Notes under the pieces: model-generated
What the model was told of the DNA's origin: nothing
Database searches by the model: none
What the model saw: only the letters and a program-made list of their open reading frames with translations
Position numbers and translations under genes: made by a program
Origin: Taudactylus pleione
Lineage: Eukaryota > Chordata > Amphibia > Anura > Myobatrachidae
DNA length: 64,000 nucleotides
Reading direction: 5' to 3'
NCBI GenBank assembly: GCA_031769625.1
Contig: JAUIMM010000178.1
Coordinates: 25,229,501-25,293,500, forward strand
Shown here: piece by piece, positions 35,301 to 49,262 of the stretch
Layout of the letters: each line of letters starts with the position of its first letter
How positions within the stretch are numbered: the first letter of the stretch is position 1

Positions 35301-38300
35301 AAAAGCTAATGTGGAACAGGCATGTGTAGTACAAGCTAATGCGGAGGAGGCATGTGTGGTACAAGCTAATGCGTAGGAGACATGTGTGGTACAAGCTAAT
35401 GCGGAGGAGACGTGTGGTACAAACTAATGGGGAGGAGACATGTGGGGTACAAGCTAATGCGGAGGAGACATGCGGAGGAGACATGTGGGGTACAAGATAA
35501 TGCGGAGGAGAGATGTGTTGTAGAAGTTAATGCGGAGAAGACATGTGTGGTGCAAGCTAATGTGGAGGAGACGTGCGGGGTACAAGATAACGCGGAGGAG
35601 ACACGCGGGGTACAAGCTAATGCGGAGGAGAAATGTGGGGTACAAGCTAATGCGGAGGAGAAATGTGGGGTACAAGCTAATGCGGAGGAGGCATGTGGGG
35701 TACAAGCTAATGCGGAAGAGGCATGTGGGGTACAAGCTAATGCGGAGGAGGCATGTGGGGTACAAGCTAATGCCGAGGAGGCATGTGGGGTACAAGCTAA
35801 TGCGGAGAAGATATGTGTGGTACAAGCTAATGCGGAGGAGAGATGTGGGGTACAACCTAATGCAGAGGAGAGATGTTGGGTACAAGCTAATGCGGAGGAG
35901 GCATGTGTGGTACAAGCTAATGCGGAGGAGGCATGTGTGGTACAAGCTAATGCGAAGGAAACGTGTGGTACAACCTAATGCAGAAGAGGCATGTGTGGTA
36001 CAATCTAATTCGGAGGAGACATGTGTGGTACAAGCTAATGCGGAGGAGACATGTGTGGTACAAGCTAATGCGGAGGAGACATGTGTGGTACAAGCTAATG
36101 CGGAGGAGGCATGTGTGGTACAAGCTAATGCGGAGGAAACGTGTGGTACAAGCTAATGCGGAAGAGGCATGTGTGGTACAAGCTAATGCGGAAGAGGTAT
36201 GTGTGGTACAAGCTAATGCGGAGGAGGAGACATGTGTGGTACAAGCTAATGCGGAGGAGACATGTGGGGTACAAGCTAATGCGGAGGAGGTATGTGGGGT
36301 ACAAGCTAATGCGAAGGAGGCATGTGTGGTAGAAGCTAATGCGGAGGAGGCATGTGCGGTACAAGCTAATGCGGAGGAGGTATGTGCGGTACAAGCTAAT
36401 GCGGAGGAGACATGTGCGGTACAAGCTATTGCGGAGGAGACATGTGCGGTACAAGCTAATGCGGAGGAGACATGTGGGGTACAAGCTAATGCGGAGGAGG
36501 CAAGTGTGGTACAAGCTAATGCGGAGGAGGCATGTGTGGTAGAAGCTAATGCGGAGGAGGCATGTGTGGTACAAGCCAATTCTGAGAAGTCATGTGTGGT
36601 ACAAGCTAATGCGGAAGAGGCATTTGTGGTAAAAGCTAATGCGGACGAGGCATGTGTGGTAGAAGATAATGCGGAAGAGACGTGTTGGGTACAAGCTAAT
36701 GCGGAGGAGACATGTGTGGTACTAGCTAATGCGGAAGAGGCATGTGGGGTACAAACTAATGTGGAGGAGGCATGTGGGGTACAAGCTAATGCGGAGGAGG
36801 GAAGTGGGGTACAAGCTAATGCGGAGGAGATATGTGTGGTACAAGCTAATGCGGAGGAGAGATGTGGGGTACAAGCTAATGCGGAGGAGAGATGTTGGGT
36901 ACAAGCTAATGCAGAGGAGACGTGTGGTACAAGGTAATGCGGAGGAGACGTGTGGTACAAGATAATGCGGAGGAGGCATGTGTGGTACAAGCTAATACGG
37001 AGGAGGCATGTGTGGTACAAGCTAATGCAAAGGAAACGTGTGGTACAAGCTAATGCGGAAGAGGCATGTGTGGTCCAATCTAATGCGGAGGAGACATGTG
37101 TGGTACAAGCTAATGCGGAGGAGACATGTGTGGTACAAGCTAATGCGGAAGAGGTATGTGTGGTACATGCTAATGCGGAGGAGGAGACGTGTGGTACAAG
37201 CTAATGCGGAGGAGACATGTGGGGTACAAGCTAATGCGGAGGAGGTATGTGGGGTACAAGCTAATGCGAAGGAGGCATGTGTGGTAGAAGCTAATGCGGA
37301 GGAGGTATGTGCGGTACAAGCTAATGCAGAGGAGGTATGTGCGGTACAAGCTAATGCGGAGGGGACATGTGGGGTACAAGCTAATGCGGAGGAGGCAAGT
37401 GTGGTACAAGCTAATGCAGAGGAGGCAAGTGTGGTACAAGCTAATGCGGAGGAGGCATGTGTGGCACAAGATAATTCGGAGGAGACATGTGGGGTACAAG
37501 CTAATGCGGAGGAGGCATGTCGGGTAAAAGCTAATGCGGAGTAGACATGTGTGGTACAAGCTAATGCGGAGGAGGCATGTGTGGTACAAGCTAATGCGGA
37601 ATAGCCATTTGTGGTAAAAGCTAATGCGGACGAGGCATGTGTGGTAGAAGATAATGTGGAGGAGACGTGTGGGGTACAAGCTAATGCGGAGGAGACTTGT
37701 GTGGTACTAGCTAATGCGGAGGAGACATGTGGAGTACAAGATAATGCGGAGGAGACGTGAGATACAAGCTAATGCGGAGGAGAGACGTGTGGTAGAAGCT
37801 AATGCGGAGGAGAAATGTGTGGTACAAGCTAATGCGGAGGTGACATGTGGGGTACAAGGTAATGCGGAGGACACATGTGGGGTAGAAGCTAATGCGGAGG
37901 AGACATGTGTGGTAGAAGCTAATGCGGAGGAGACATGTGCGGTACAAGCTAATATGGAGGAGACATGTGAGGTACAAGATAATGCGGAGGAGACATGTGG
38001 GGTACAAGATAATGCGAAGGAGACATGTGGGGTACAAGCTAATGTGGAGTAGGCAAGTGTGGTACAAGCTATTGGTAGACATGTGGAGGAGACATGTGGG
38101 GTACGAGCTAATGCGGAGTAGGCAAGTGTGGTACAAGCTATTGGTACAAGCTAATGTGGAGGAGACATGGGGTAAAAGCTAATGCGGAGTAGACATGTGG
38201 GGTACAAGCTAATGCAGAGGAGACATGTGCTGTACAAGCTATTGCGGAGGAGAGATGTGGGGTACAAGCTAATGCGGAGGAGGCATGTGTGGTACAAGCT

Positions 38301-39487
38301 AATGCGGAGGAGACATGTGGGGTACAAGCTAATGCGGAGGAGGCATGTGGGGTACAAGCTAATGTGGAGGAGACATGTGGTACAAGCTAATGCGGAGGAG
38401 ACATGTGTGGTACAAGCTAATGCAGAGGAAGCGTGGGGTACAAGCTAATGTGGAGGAGACATGTGTGGTACAATCTAAAGCAGTGGAGGCATGTGTGGTG
38501 CAAACTAATGCGGAGGAGACATGTGTGGTACAATCTAATGCGGAGGAGGCATGTGTGGTTCAAACTAATGCGGAGGAGGCATGTGGGGTACAAGCTAATG
38601 CGGAGGAGGCATGTGTGGTACAAGCTAATGTGGAGGAGGCATGTGTGGTACAAGCTAATGCGGAGGAGGCATGTGTGGTAGAAGCTAATGCGGAGGAGAC
38701 ATGTGTGGTACAAGCCAATGCGGAACAAACATGTGTGATACAAGCTAATGCGGAGTAGGCATGTGTGGTACAAGCTAATGCAGAAGAGACCTGTGGTACA
38801 AGCTAATGCGGAGGAGGCATGCGTGGTACAAGCTAATGCGGAAGAGGTATGTCTGGTACAAGCTAATGCGGAGGAGGCATGTGTGGTACAAGCTAATGCG
38901 GCGACAGCATGTGTGGTACAAGCTATTGCGGAGGAGAGATGTGGGGTACAAGCTAATGCTGAGGAGCATGTGAGGTACAAGCTAATGCGGAGGAGGCATG
39001 TGTGGTAAAAGCTAATGTGGAACAGGCATGTGTAGTACAAGCTAATGCGGAGGAGGCATGTGTGGTACAAGCTAATGCGTAGGAGACATGTGTGGTACAA
39101 GCTAATGCGGAGGAGACGTGTGGTACAAACTAATGGGGAGGAGACATGTGGGGTACAAGCTAATGCGGAGGAGACATGCGGAGGAGACATGTGGGGTACA
39201 AGATAATGCGGAGGAGACATGTGGGGTATAAGCTAATGTGGAGGAGAGATGTGTGGTAGAAGTTAATGCGGAGAAGACATGTGTGGTACAAGCTAATGTG
39301 GAGGAGACGTGCGGGGTACAAGATAACGCGGAGGAGACACGCGGGGTACAAGCTAATGCGGAGGAGAAATGTGGGGTACAAGCTAATGCGGAGGAGAAAT
39401 GTGAGGTACAAGCTAATGCGGAGGAGGCATGTGGGGTACAAGCTAATGCGGAAGAGGCATGTGGGGTACAAGCTAATGCGGAGGAGG
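32367..39487 (+). repeat. 7.1-kb higher-order unit, copy 2
   Basis: This is the second copy of the 7.1-kb unit. It differs from copy 1 by only a scatter of single bases (for example near 25604/32693 and 29841/36962) plus the small length changes noted for copy 1. The match fails at 32396 versus 39517, which sets the right edge. Confidence 0.9.
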
Positions 39488-42400
39488 CATGTGGGGTACA
39501 AGCTAATGCGGAGGAGGCATGTGGGGTACAAGCTAATGCGGAGAAGATATGTGTGGTACAAGCTAATGCGGAGGAGAGATGTGGGGTACAACCTAATGCA
39601 GAGGAGAGATGTTGGGTACAAGCTAATGCGGAGGAGGCATGTGTGGTACAAACTAATGCGGAGGAGGCATGTGTGGTACAAGCTAATGCGAAGGAAACGT
39701 GTGGTACAAGCTAATGCAGAAGAGGCATGTGTGGTACAATCTAATGCGGAGGAGACATGTGTGGTACAAGCTAATGCGGAGGAGACATGTGTGGTACAAG
39801 CTAATGCGGAGGAGACATGTGTGGTACAAGCTAATGCGGAGGAGACATGTGTGGTACAAGCTAATGCGGAGGAGGCATGTGTGGTACAAGCTAATGCGGA
39901 GGAAACGTGTGGTACAAGCTAATGCAGAAGAGGCATGTGTGGTACAAGCTAATGCGGAAGAGGTATGTGTGGTACAAGCTAATGCGGAGGAGGAGACATG
40001 TGTGGTACAAGCTAATGCGGAGGAGACATGTGGGGTACAAGCTAATGCGGAGGAGGTATGTGGGGTACAAGCTAATGCGAAGGAGGCATGTGTGGTAGAA
40101 GCTAATGCGGAGGAGGCATGTGCGGTACAAGCTAATGCGGAGGAGGTATGTGCGGTACAAGCTAATGCGGAGGAGACATGTGCGGTACAAGCTATTGCGG
40201 AGGAGACATGTGCGGTACAAGCTATTGCGGAGGAGACATGTGGGGTAGAAGCTAATGCGGAGGAGGCATGTGTGGTACAAGCTAATGCGGAGGAGGCATG
40301 TGTGGTAGAAGCTAATGCGGAGTAGGCATGTGTGGTACAAGCTAATGTGGAAGAGGCATTTGTGGTAAAAGCTAATGCGGACGAGGCATGTGTGGTAGAA
40401 GATAATGCGGAAGAGACGTGTTGGGTACAAGCTAATGCGGAGGAGACATGTGTGGTACTAGCTAATGCGGAGGAGACATGTGGAGTACAAGATAATGCGG
40501 AGGAGACGTGAGATACAAGCTAATGCGGAGGAGAGATGTGTGGTAGAAGCTAATGCGGAGGAGATATGTGTGGTAGTAGCTAATGCGGAAGTGACATGTG
40601 GGGTACAAGGTAATGCAGAGGACACATGTGGGGTAGAAGCTAATGCGGAGGAGACATGTGTGGTAGAAGCTAATGCGGAGGAGACGTGTGGTACAAGCTA
40701 ATATGGAGGAGATATGTGAGGTACAAGATAATGCGGAGGAGACATGTGTGGTACAAGCCAATGCGGAACAAACATGTGTGATACAAGCTAATGCGGAGTA
40801 GGCATGTGTGGTACAAGCTAATGCAGATGAGACCTGTGGTACAAGCTAATGCGGAGGAGGCATGCGTGGTACAAGCTAATGCGGAAGAGGTATGTCTGGT
40901 ACAAGCTAATGCGGAGGAGGCATGTGTGGTACAAGCTAATGCGGCGACAGCATGTGTGGTACAAGCTATTGCGGAGGAGAGATGTGGGGTACAAGCTAAT
41001 GCGGAGGAGCATGTGAGGTACAAGCTAATGCGGAGGAGGCATGTGTGGTAAAAGCTAATGTGGAACAGGCATGTGTAGTACAAGCTAATGCGGAGGAGGC
41101 ATGTGTGGTACAAGCTAATGCGTAGGAGACATGTGTGGTACAAGCTAATGCGGAGGAGACGTGTGGTACAAACTAATGGGGAGGAGACATGTGGGGTACA
41201 AGCTAATGCGGAGTAGACATGCGGAGGAGACATGTGGGGTACAAGATAATGCGGAGGAGACATGTGGGGTACAAGCTAATGCGGAGGAGAGATGTGTGGT
41301 AGAAGTTAATGCGGAGAAGACATGTGTGGTACAAGCTAATGCGGAGGAGAAATGTGGGGTACAAGCTAATGCAGAGGAGAAATGTGGGGTACAAGCTAAT
41401 GCGGAGGAGAAATGTGGGGTACAAGCTAATGCGGAGGAGAAATGTGGGGTACAAGCTAATGCGGAGGAGGCATGTGGGGTACAAGCTAATGCGGAAGAGG
41501 CATGTGGGGTACAAGCTAATGCGGAGGAGGCATGTGGGGTACAAGCTAATGCGGAGGAGGCATGTGGGGTACAAGCTAATGCGGAGAAGATATGTGTGGT
41601 ACAAGCTAATGCGGAGGAGAGATGTTGGGTACAAGCTAATGCGGAGGAGGCATGTGTGGTACAAGCTAATGCGGAGGAGGCATGTGTGGTACAAGCTAAT
41701 GCGAAGGAAAATTGTGGTACAAGCTAATGCAGAAGAGGCATGTGTGGTACAATCTAATGCGGAGGAGACATGTGTGGTACAAGCTAATGCGGAGGAGACA
41801 TGTGTGGTACAAGCTAATGCGGAGGAGACGTGTGGTACAAGCTAATGCGGAGGAGACATGTGTGGTACAAGCTAATGCGGAGGAGGCATGTGTGGTACAA
41901 GCTAATGCGGAAGAGGCATGTGTGGTACAAGCTAATGCGGAAGAGGTATGTGTGGTACAAGCTAATGCGGAGGAGGAGACATGTGTGGTACAAGCTAATG
42001 CGGAGGAGACATGTGGGGTACAAGCTAATGCGGAGGAGGTATGTGGGGTACAAGCTAATGCGAAGGAGGCATGTGTGGTAGAAGCTAATGCGGAGGAGGC
42101 ATGTGCGGTACAAGCTAATGCGGAGGAGGTATGTGCGGTACAAGCTAATGCGGAGGAGACATGTGCGGTACAAGCTATTGCGGAGGAGACATGTGCGGTA
42201 CAAGCTAATGCGGAGGAGACATGTGGGGTACAAGCTAATGCGGAGGAGGCATGTGTGGTACAAGCTAATGCGGAGGAGGCATGTGTGGTACAAGCTAATG
42301 CGGAGGAGGCATGTGTGGTACAAGCCAATTCTGAGAAGTCATGTGGGGTACAAGCTAATGTGGAGGAGGCATGTGGGGTAAAAGCTAATGCGGAGTAGAC

Positions 42401-45400
42401 ATGTGTGGTACAAGCTAATGCGGAGTAGGCATGTGTGGTACAAGCTAATGCGGAAGAGGCATTTGTGGTAAAAGCTAATGCTGACGAGGCATGTGTGGTA
42501 GAAGATAATGCGGAAGAGACGTGTTGGGTACAAGCTAATGCGGAGGAGACATGTGTGGTACTAGCTAATGCGGAGGAGACATGTGGAGTACAAGATAATG
42601 CGGAGGAGACGTGAGATACAAGCTAATGCGGAGGAGAGATGTGTGGTAGAAGCTAATGCGGAGGAGATATGTGTGGTAGTAGCTAATGCGGAAGTGACAT
42701 GTGGGGTACAAGGTAATGCGGAGTACACATGTGGGGTAGAAGCTAATGCGGAGGAGACATGTGTGGTAGAAGCTAATGCGGAGGAGACGTGTGGTACAAG
42801 CTAATATGGAGGAGACATGTGAGGTACAAGATAATGCGGAGGAGACATGTGGGGTACAAGATAATGCGAAGGAGACATGTGGGGTACAAGCTAATGTGGA
42901 GTAGGCAAGTGTGGTACAAGCTATTGGCAGACATGTGGAGCAGACATGTGGGGTACGAGCTAATGCGGAGTAGGCAAGTGTGGTACAAGCTATTGGTACA
43001 AGCTAATGTGGAGGAGACGTGGGGTAAAAGCTAATGCGGAGTAGACATGTGGGGTACAAGCTAATGCAGAGGAGACATGTGCTGTACAAGCTAATGCAGA
43101 GGAGAGATGTGGGGTACAAGCTAATGCGGAGGAGGCATGTGTGGTACAAGCTAATGCGGAGGAGATATGTGGGGTACAAGCTAATGCGAAGGAGGCATGT
43201 GTGGTAGAAGCTAATGCGGAGGAGGCATGTGTGGTACAAGCTAATGCGGAGGAGGTATGTGTGGTACAAGCTAATGCGGAGGAGGCATGTGGGGTACAAG
43301 CTAATGCGGAGGAGACATGTGGTACAAGCTAATGCGGAGGAGACATGTGTGGTACAAGCTAATGCGGAGGAAGCGTAGGGTACAAGCTAATGTGGAGGAG
43401 AAATGTGTGGAACAACCAAATGCTGTGGAGACATGTGTGGTGCAAGCTAATGCGGAGGAGACATGTGTGGTACAATCTAATGCGGAGGAGGCATGTTTGG
43501 TACAAGCTAATGCGGAGGAGGCATGTGGGGTACAAGCTAATGCGGAGGAGGCATGTGTGGTACAAACTAATGCGGAGGAGGCATGTGTGGTACAAGTTAA
43601 TGCGGAAGAGGCATGTGTGGTACAAGCTAATGCGGAGGAGACGTGTGGTACAAGATAATGTGGAGGAGACATCTGTGGTACAAGCTAATGCTGTGGAGTA
43701 ATGTGTGGTACAAGCTACTGCAGAGGAGGCATGTGTGGAACAATCAAATGCAGTGGAGGCATGTGTGGTGCAAGCTAATGCGGAGGAGACATGTGTGGTA
43801 CAATCTAATGCGGAGGAGGCATGTTTTGTACAAACTAATGCGGAGGAGGCATGTGGGGTACAAGCTAATGCGGAGGAGGCATGTGGGGTACAAGCTAATG
43901 CGGAGGAGGCATGTGTGGTACAAGCTAATGCGGAGGAGGCATGTGTGGTAGAAGCCAATGTGGAGGAGACGTGTGGTAGAAGCCAATGCGGAGGAGACAC
44001 GTGGGGTGCAAGCTAATGCGGAGGAGACATGTGGGGTAGAAGGTAAGGCGGAGGAGACATGTGGGGTACAAGCTAAAGCGAAGGAGACATGTGTGGTTGA
44101 AGCTAATGCGGAGGAGACATGTGTGGTAGAAGCTAATGCGGAGGAGACATGTGTGGCAGAAGCTAATGCGGAGGAGTGTGGTACAAGCTAATGCGGAGGA
44201 GAGATGTGTGACACAAGCTAATGCGGAGGAGACAAGTGTGGAAAAAGATAATGTGGAGGAGACCTGTGGGGTAGAAACGAATGCGGAGGAGACAAGTGGG
44301 GTACAAGCTAATGCGGATGAGACATGTGTGGTACAAGCTAATGCAAAGGAGACATGTGTGGTACAAGCTAATGCGGAGGAGACATGTGTGGTACAAGCTA
44401 ATGCGGAAGAAACGTGTGGTACAAGCTAATGCGGAAGAGGCATGTGTGGTACAATCTAATGTGGAGGAGGCATGTGTGGTACAAGCTAATGCGGAGGAGA
44501 CGTGTGGTACAAGCTAATGTGGAGGAGACGTGTGGTACAAGCTAATGCGGAGTAGGAATGTGTGGTACAAGCTAATGAGGAGGAGGCATGTTTGGTACAA
44601 GTTAATACGGAAGAGGCATGTGTGGTACAAGCTAATGCGGAGGAGACGTGTGGTACAAGATAATGTGGAGGAGACATCTGTGGTACAAGCTAATGCGGAG
44701 GAGGAATGTGTGGTACAAGCTACTGCGGAGGAGGCATGTGTGGTACAAGTTAATGCGGAAGAGACGTGTGGTAGAAGCTAATGCGGAGGAGACGTGTGGT
44801 ACAAGATAATGCGGAGTAGACATGCGGGGTACAAGCTAATGCAGAGGAGAAATGTGGGGAACAAGCTAATGCGGAGGAGGCATGTGGGGTACAAGCTAAT
44901 GCAGAAGAGGCATGTGGTGTACAAGCTAATGCGGAGGAGGCATGTGGGGTACAAGCTAATGAGGAGGAGGCATGTGTGGTACAAGCTAATGCGGAGGAGA
45001 CGTGTGGTACAAGTTAATGTGGAGGAGACGTGTGGTACAACCTAATGCGGAGTAGGAATGTGTGGTACAAGCTAATGCGAAGGAGGCATGTGCGGTAGAA
45101 GCTAATGCGGAGGAGGCATGTGCGGTACAAGCTAATGCGGAGGAGGCATGTGCGGTACAAGCTAATGCGGAGGAGGCATGTGCGGTACAAGCTAATGCGG
45201 AGGAGGTATGTGCGGTACAAGCTAATGCGGAGGAGACATGTGGGGTACAAGCTAATGCGGAGGAGGCATGTGTAGTTCAAGCTAATGCGGAGGAGGCATG
45301 TGTGGTAGAAGCTAATGCGGAGGAGGCATGTGTGGTAGAAGCTAATGCGGAGGAGGCATGTGTGGTACAAGCCAATTCTGAGAAGTTATGTGGGGTACAA

Positions 45401-47805
45401 GCTAATGTGGAGGAGGCATGTGGGGTAAAAGCTAATGCGGAGTAGACATGTGTGGTACAAGCTAATGCGGAGGTGGCATGTGTGGTACAAGCTAATGCGG
45501 AAGAGGCATTTGTGGTAAAAGCTAATGCGGACGAGGCATGTGTGGTAGAAGATAATGCGGAAGAGACGTGTTGGGTACAAGCTAATGCGGAGGAGACGTG
45601 TGGTACTAGCTAATGCGGAGGAGACATGTGGAGTACAAGATAATGCGGAGGAGACGTGAGATACAAGCTAATGCGGAGGAGAGATGTGTGGTAGAAGCTA
45701 ATGCGGAGGAGACATGTGTGGTAGAAGCTAATGCGGAAGTGATATGTGGGGTACAAGGTAATGCGGAGGACACATGTGGGGTAGAAGCTAATGCGGAGGA
45801 GACATGTGTGGTAGAGGCTAATGCGGAGGAGACGTGTGGTACAAGCTAATAAGGAGGAGACATGTGAGGTACAAGATAATGCGGAGGAGACATGTGGGGT
45901 ACAAGATAATGCGAAGGAGACATGTGGGGTACAAGCTTATGTGGAGTAGGCAAGTGTGGTACAAGCTATTGGCAGACATGTGGAGGAGATATGTGGGGTA
46001 CGAGCTAATGCGGAGTAGGCAAGTGTGGTACAAGCTATTGGTACAAGCTAATGTGGAGGAGACGTGGGGTAAAAGCTAATGCGGAGTAGACATGTGGGGT
46101 ACAAGCTAATGCAGAGGAGACATGTGCGGTACAAGCTAATGCGGAGGAGAGATGTGGGGTACAAGCTAATGCGGAGGAGGCATGTGTGGTACAAGCTAAT
46201 GCGGAGGAGATATGTGGGGTACAAGCTAATGCGGAGGAGGCATGTGGGGTACAAGCTAATGCGAAGGAGGCATGTGTGGTAGAAGCTAATGCGGAGGAGG
46301 CATGTGTGGTACAAGATAATGCGGAGGAGGTATGTGTGGTACAAGCTAATACGGAGGAGACATGTGTGGTACAATCTAATGCGGAGGAGGCATGTGGGGT
46401 ACAAGCTAATGCGGAGGAGACATGTGGTACAAGCTAATGTGGAGGAGACATGTGCGGTACAAGCTAATGCGGAGGAGGCATGTGCGGTACAAGCTAATGC
46501 GGAGGAGGTATGTGCGGTACAAGCTAATGCGGAGGAGACATGTGCGGTACAAGCTAATGCGGAGGAGACATGTGGGGTACAAGCTAATACGGAGGAGGCA
46601 TGTGTGGTTCAAGCTAATGCGGAGGAGGCATGTGTGGTAGAAGCTAATGCGGAGGAGGCATGTGTGGTACAAGCCAATTCTGAGAAGTCATGTGGGGTAC
46701 AAGCTAATGTGGAGGAGGCATGTGGGGTAAAAGCTAATGCGGAGTAGACATGTGTGGTACAAGCTAATGCGGAGGAGGCATGTGTGGTACAAGCTAATGC
46801 GGAAGAGGCATTTGTGGTAAAAGCTAATGCGGACGAGGTATGTGTGGTAGAAGATAATGCGGAAGAGACGTGTTGGGTACAAGCTAATGCGGAGGAGACA
46901 TGTGTGGTACTAGCTAATGCGTAGGAGACATGTGGAGTACAAGATAATGCGGAGGAGACGTGAGAAACAAGCTAATGCGGAGGAGAGATGTGTGGTAGAA
47001 GCTAATGCGGAGGAGACATGTGTGGTAGAAGCTAATGCGGAAGTGATATGTGGGGTACAAGGTAATGCGGAGGACACATGTGGGGTAGAAGCTAATGCGG
47101 AGGAGACATGTGTGGTAGAAGCTAATGCGGAGGAGACGTGTGGTACAAGCCAATATGGAGGAGACATGTGAGGTACAAGATAATGCGGAGGAGACATGTG
47201 GGGTACAAGATAATGCGAAGGAGACATGTGGGGTACAAGCTAATGTGGAGTAGGCAAGTGTGGTACAAGCTATTGGCAGACATGTGAGGTACGAGCTAAT
47301 GCGGAGTAGGCAAGTGTGGTACAAGCTATTGGTACAAGCTAATGTGGAGGAGACGTGGGGTAAAAGCTAATGCGGAGTAGACATGTGGGGTACAAGCTAA
47401 TGCAGAGGAGACATGTGCGGTACAAGCTAATGCGGAGGAGAGATGTGGGGTACAAGCTAATGCGGAGGAGGCATGTGTGGTACAAGCTAATGCGGAGGAG
47501 ATATGTGGGGTACAAGCTAATGCGGAGGAGGCATGTGGGGTACAAGCTAATGTGAAGGAGGCATGTGTGGTAGAAGCTAATGCGGAGGAGGCATGTGTCG
47601 TACAAGCTAATGCGGAGGAGGTATGTGTGGTACAAGCTAATGCGGAGGAGACATGTGTGGTACAATCTAATGCGGAGGAGGCATGTGGGGTACAAGCTAA
47701 TGCGGAGGAGACTTGGTACAAGCTAATGCGGAGGAGACGTGTGGCACATGCTAATGCGGAGGAAGAGTGGGGTACAAGCTAATGCGGAGGAGACATGTGT
47801 GGTAC

Positions 47806-48290
47806 AATCTAATGCAGTGGAGGCATGTGTGGTGCAAGCTAATGCGGAGGAGACATGTGTGGTAGAAGCTAATGCGGAGGAGACATGTGGGGTACAAGCT
47901 AATGCGGAGGAGGCATGTGTGGTACAAGCTAATGCAGAGGAGGTATGTGTGGTAGAAGCCAATGCGGAGGAGATATGTGTGGTAGAAGCCAATGCGGAGG
48001 AGACATGTGGGCTGCAATCTAATGCAGTGGAGGCATGTGTGGTGCAAGCTAATGCGGAGGAGACATGTGTGGTAGATGTTAATGCGGAGGAGACATGTGG
48101 GGTACAAGCTAATGCGGAGGAGGCATGTGTGGTACAAGCTAATGCAGAGGAGGTATGTGTGGTAGAAGCCAATGCGGAGGAGATATGTGTGGTAGAAGCC
48201 AATGCGGAGGAGACATGTGTGGTACAATCTAATGTAGTGGAGGCATGTGTGGTGCAAGCTAATGCGGAGGAGACATGTGTGGTAGAAGCT
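47806..48290 (+). repeat. 210-bp heptamer repeat
   Basis: A seven-monomer unit starting at a CTAATGCAGTGGAGGCATG-type monomer (about 47807) recurs at 48017 and partly at 48227, spaced exactly seven monomers apart. Confidence 0.8.
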
Positions 48291-48770
48291 AATGCGGAGG
48301 AGACGTGTGGTACAAGCTAATGCGGAGGAGGCATGTGTGGTACAAGCTAATGCGGAGGAGGCATGTGTGGTAGAAGCCAATGCGGAGGAGACATGTGTGG
48401 TAGAAGATAATGCGGAGGAGACATGTGGGGTACAAGCTAATGCGGAAGAGATATGTTGGGTAGAAGCTAATGCGGAGGAGACATGTGGGGTACACGCTAA
48501 AGTGGAGGAGGCATGTGTGGTACAAGCTATTGCGGAGGAGGCATGTGTGCTACATGCTAATGCGGAGGAGACGTGTGGTACAATCTAATGCGGAACAGGC
48601 ACGTGTGGTACAATCTAATGTGGAGGAGGCATGTGTGGTACAAGCTAATGCGAAGGAGGCATGAGGGGTAAAAGCTAATGCGGAGGAGGCATGTATGGTA
48701 CAAGCTAATGCGGAGGAGACGTGTGGTACAAGCTAATGCGGAGGAGACATGTGTGGTACAAGCTAATGCG

Positions 48771-49020
48771 GAAGAGACATGTGAGGTACAAGCTAATGCA
48801 GAAGAGGTATGTGTGGTACAAGCTAATGCGGAGGAGGCATGTGTGGTACAAGCTAATGTGGAGGAGACATGTGTGGTAGAAACTAATGCTGAGGAGGCAT
48901 GTGTGGTACAAGCTAATGCGGAGGAGACATGTGAGGTACAAGCTAATGCAGAAGAGGTATGTGTGGTACAAGCTAATGCGGAGGAGGCATGTGTGGTACA
49001 AGCTAATGCAGAGGAGGTTT
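48771..49020 (+). repeat. 150-bp pentamer repeat
   Basis: The order GACATGTGAGG monomer, GCAGAAGAGGTATG monomer and three further monomers occurs at about 48771 and again at 48921. Confidence 0.7.
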
Positions 49021-49250
49021 CTGTAGTACAAACTAATGCGGAGGAGGCATGTGTGGTACAAGCTAATGCGAAAGAGGTATGTGGGGTACATGCTAATGCG
49101 GAGGAGACGTGTGGTACAAGCTAATGCGGAGGAGGCATGTGGGGTACAAGCTAATGCGGAGGAGGCATGTGTGGTCCAAGCTAATGCAGAGGAGGCTTCT
49201 GTAGTACAAACTAATGTGGAGGAGACATGTGTGGTACAAGCTAATGCGAT

Positions 49251-49262
49251 GAAGGTAAGTGT
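49251..49262 (+). promoter_or_regulatory. Splice-donor-like sequence in the last monomer
   Basis: The terminal monomer is altered so that it reads GAAG|GTAAGTGTGG, a good donor match. Monomers elsewhere have GAGGCATGTGTGG or GAGGCAAGTGTGG at this point. Function is not shown. Confidence 0.25.

Larger units (their letters stand above)
15942..47365 (+). repeat. Recurrent 134-bp marker block, 11 copies
   Basis: A block reading GGAGTAGGCAAGTGTGG, then CTATTGGCAGACATGTGG (or GGTAGAC), then GGGGTACGAGC, another GGAGTAGGCAAGTGTGG and GCTATTGGTACAAGC occurs at about 15942, 17430, 20279, 23086, 26892, 30923, 33981, 38042, 42896, 45941 and 47245. It combines two truncated monomers with unique substitutions, so the copies share descent. 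Spacing runs from about 1.3 to 4.9 kb. Near 40700 the flanking context recurs without the block, which looks like a deletion. Confidence 0.85.
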
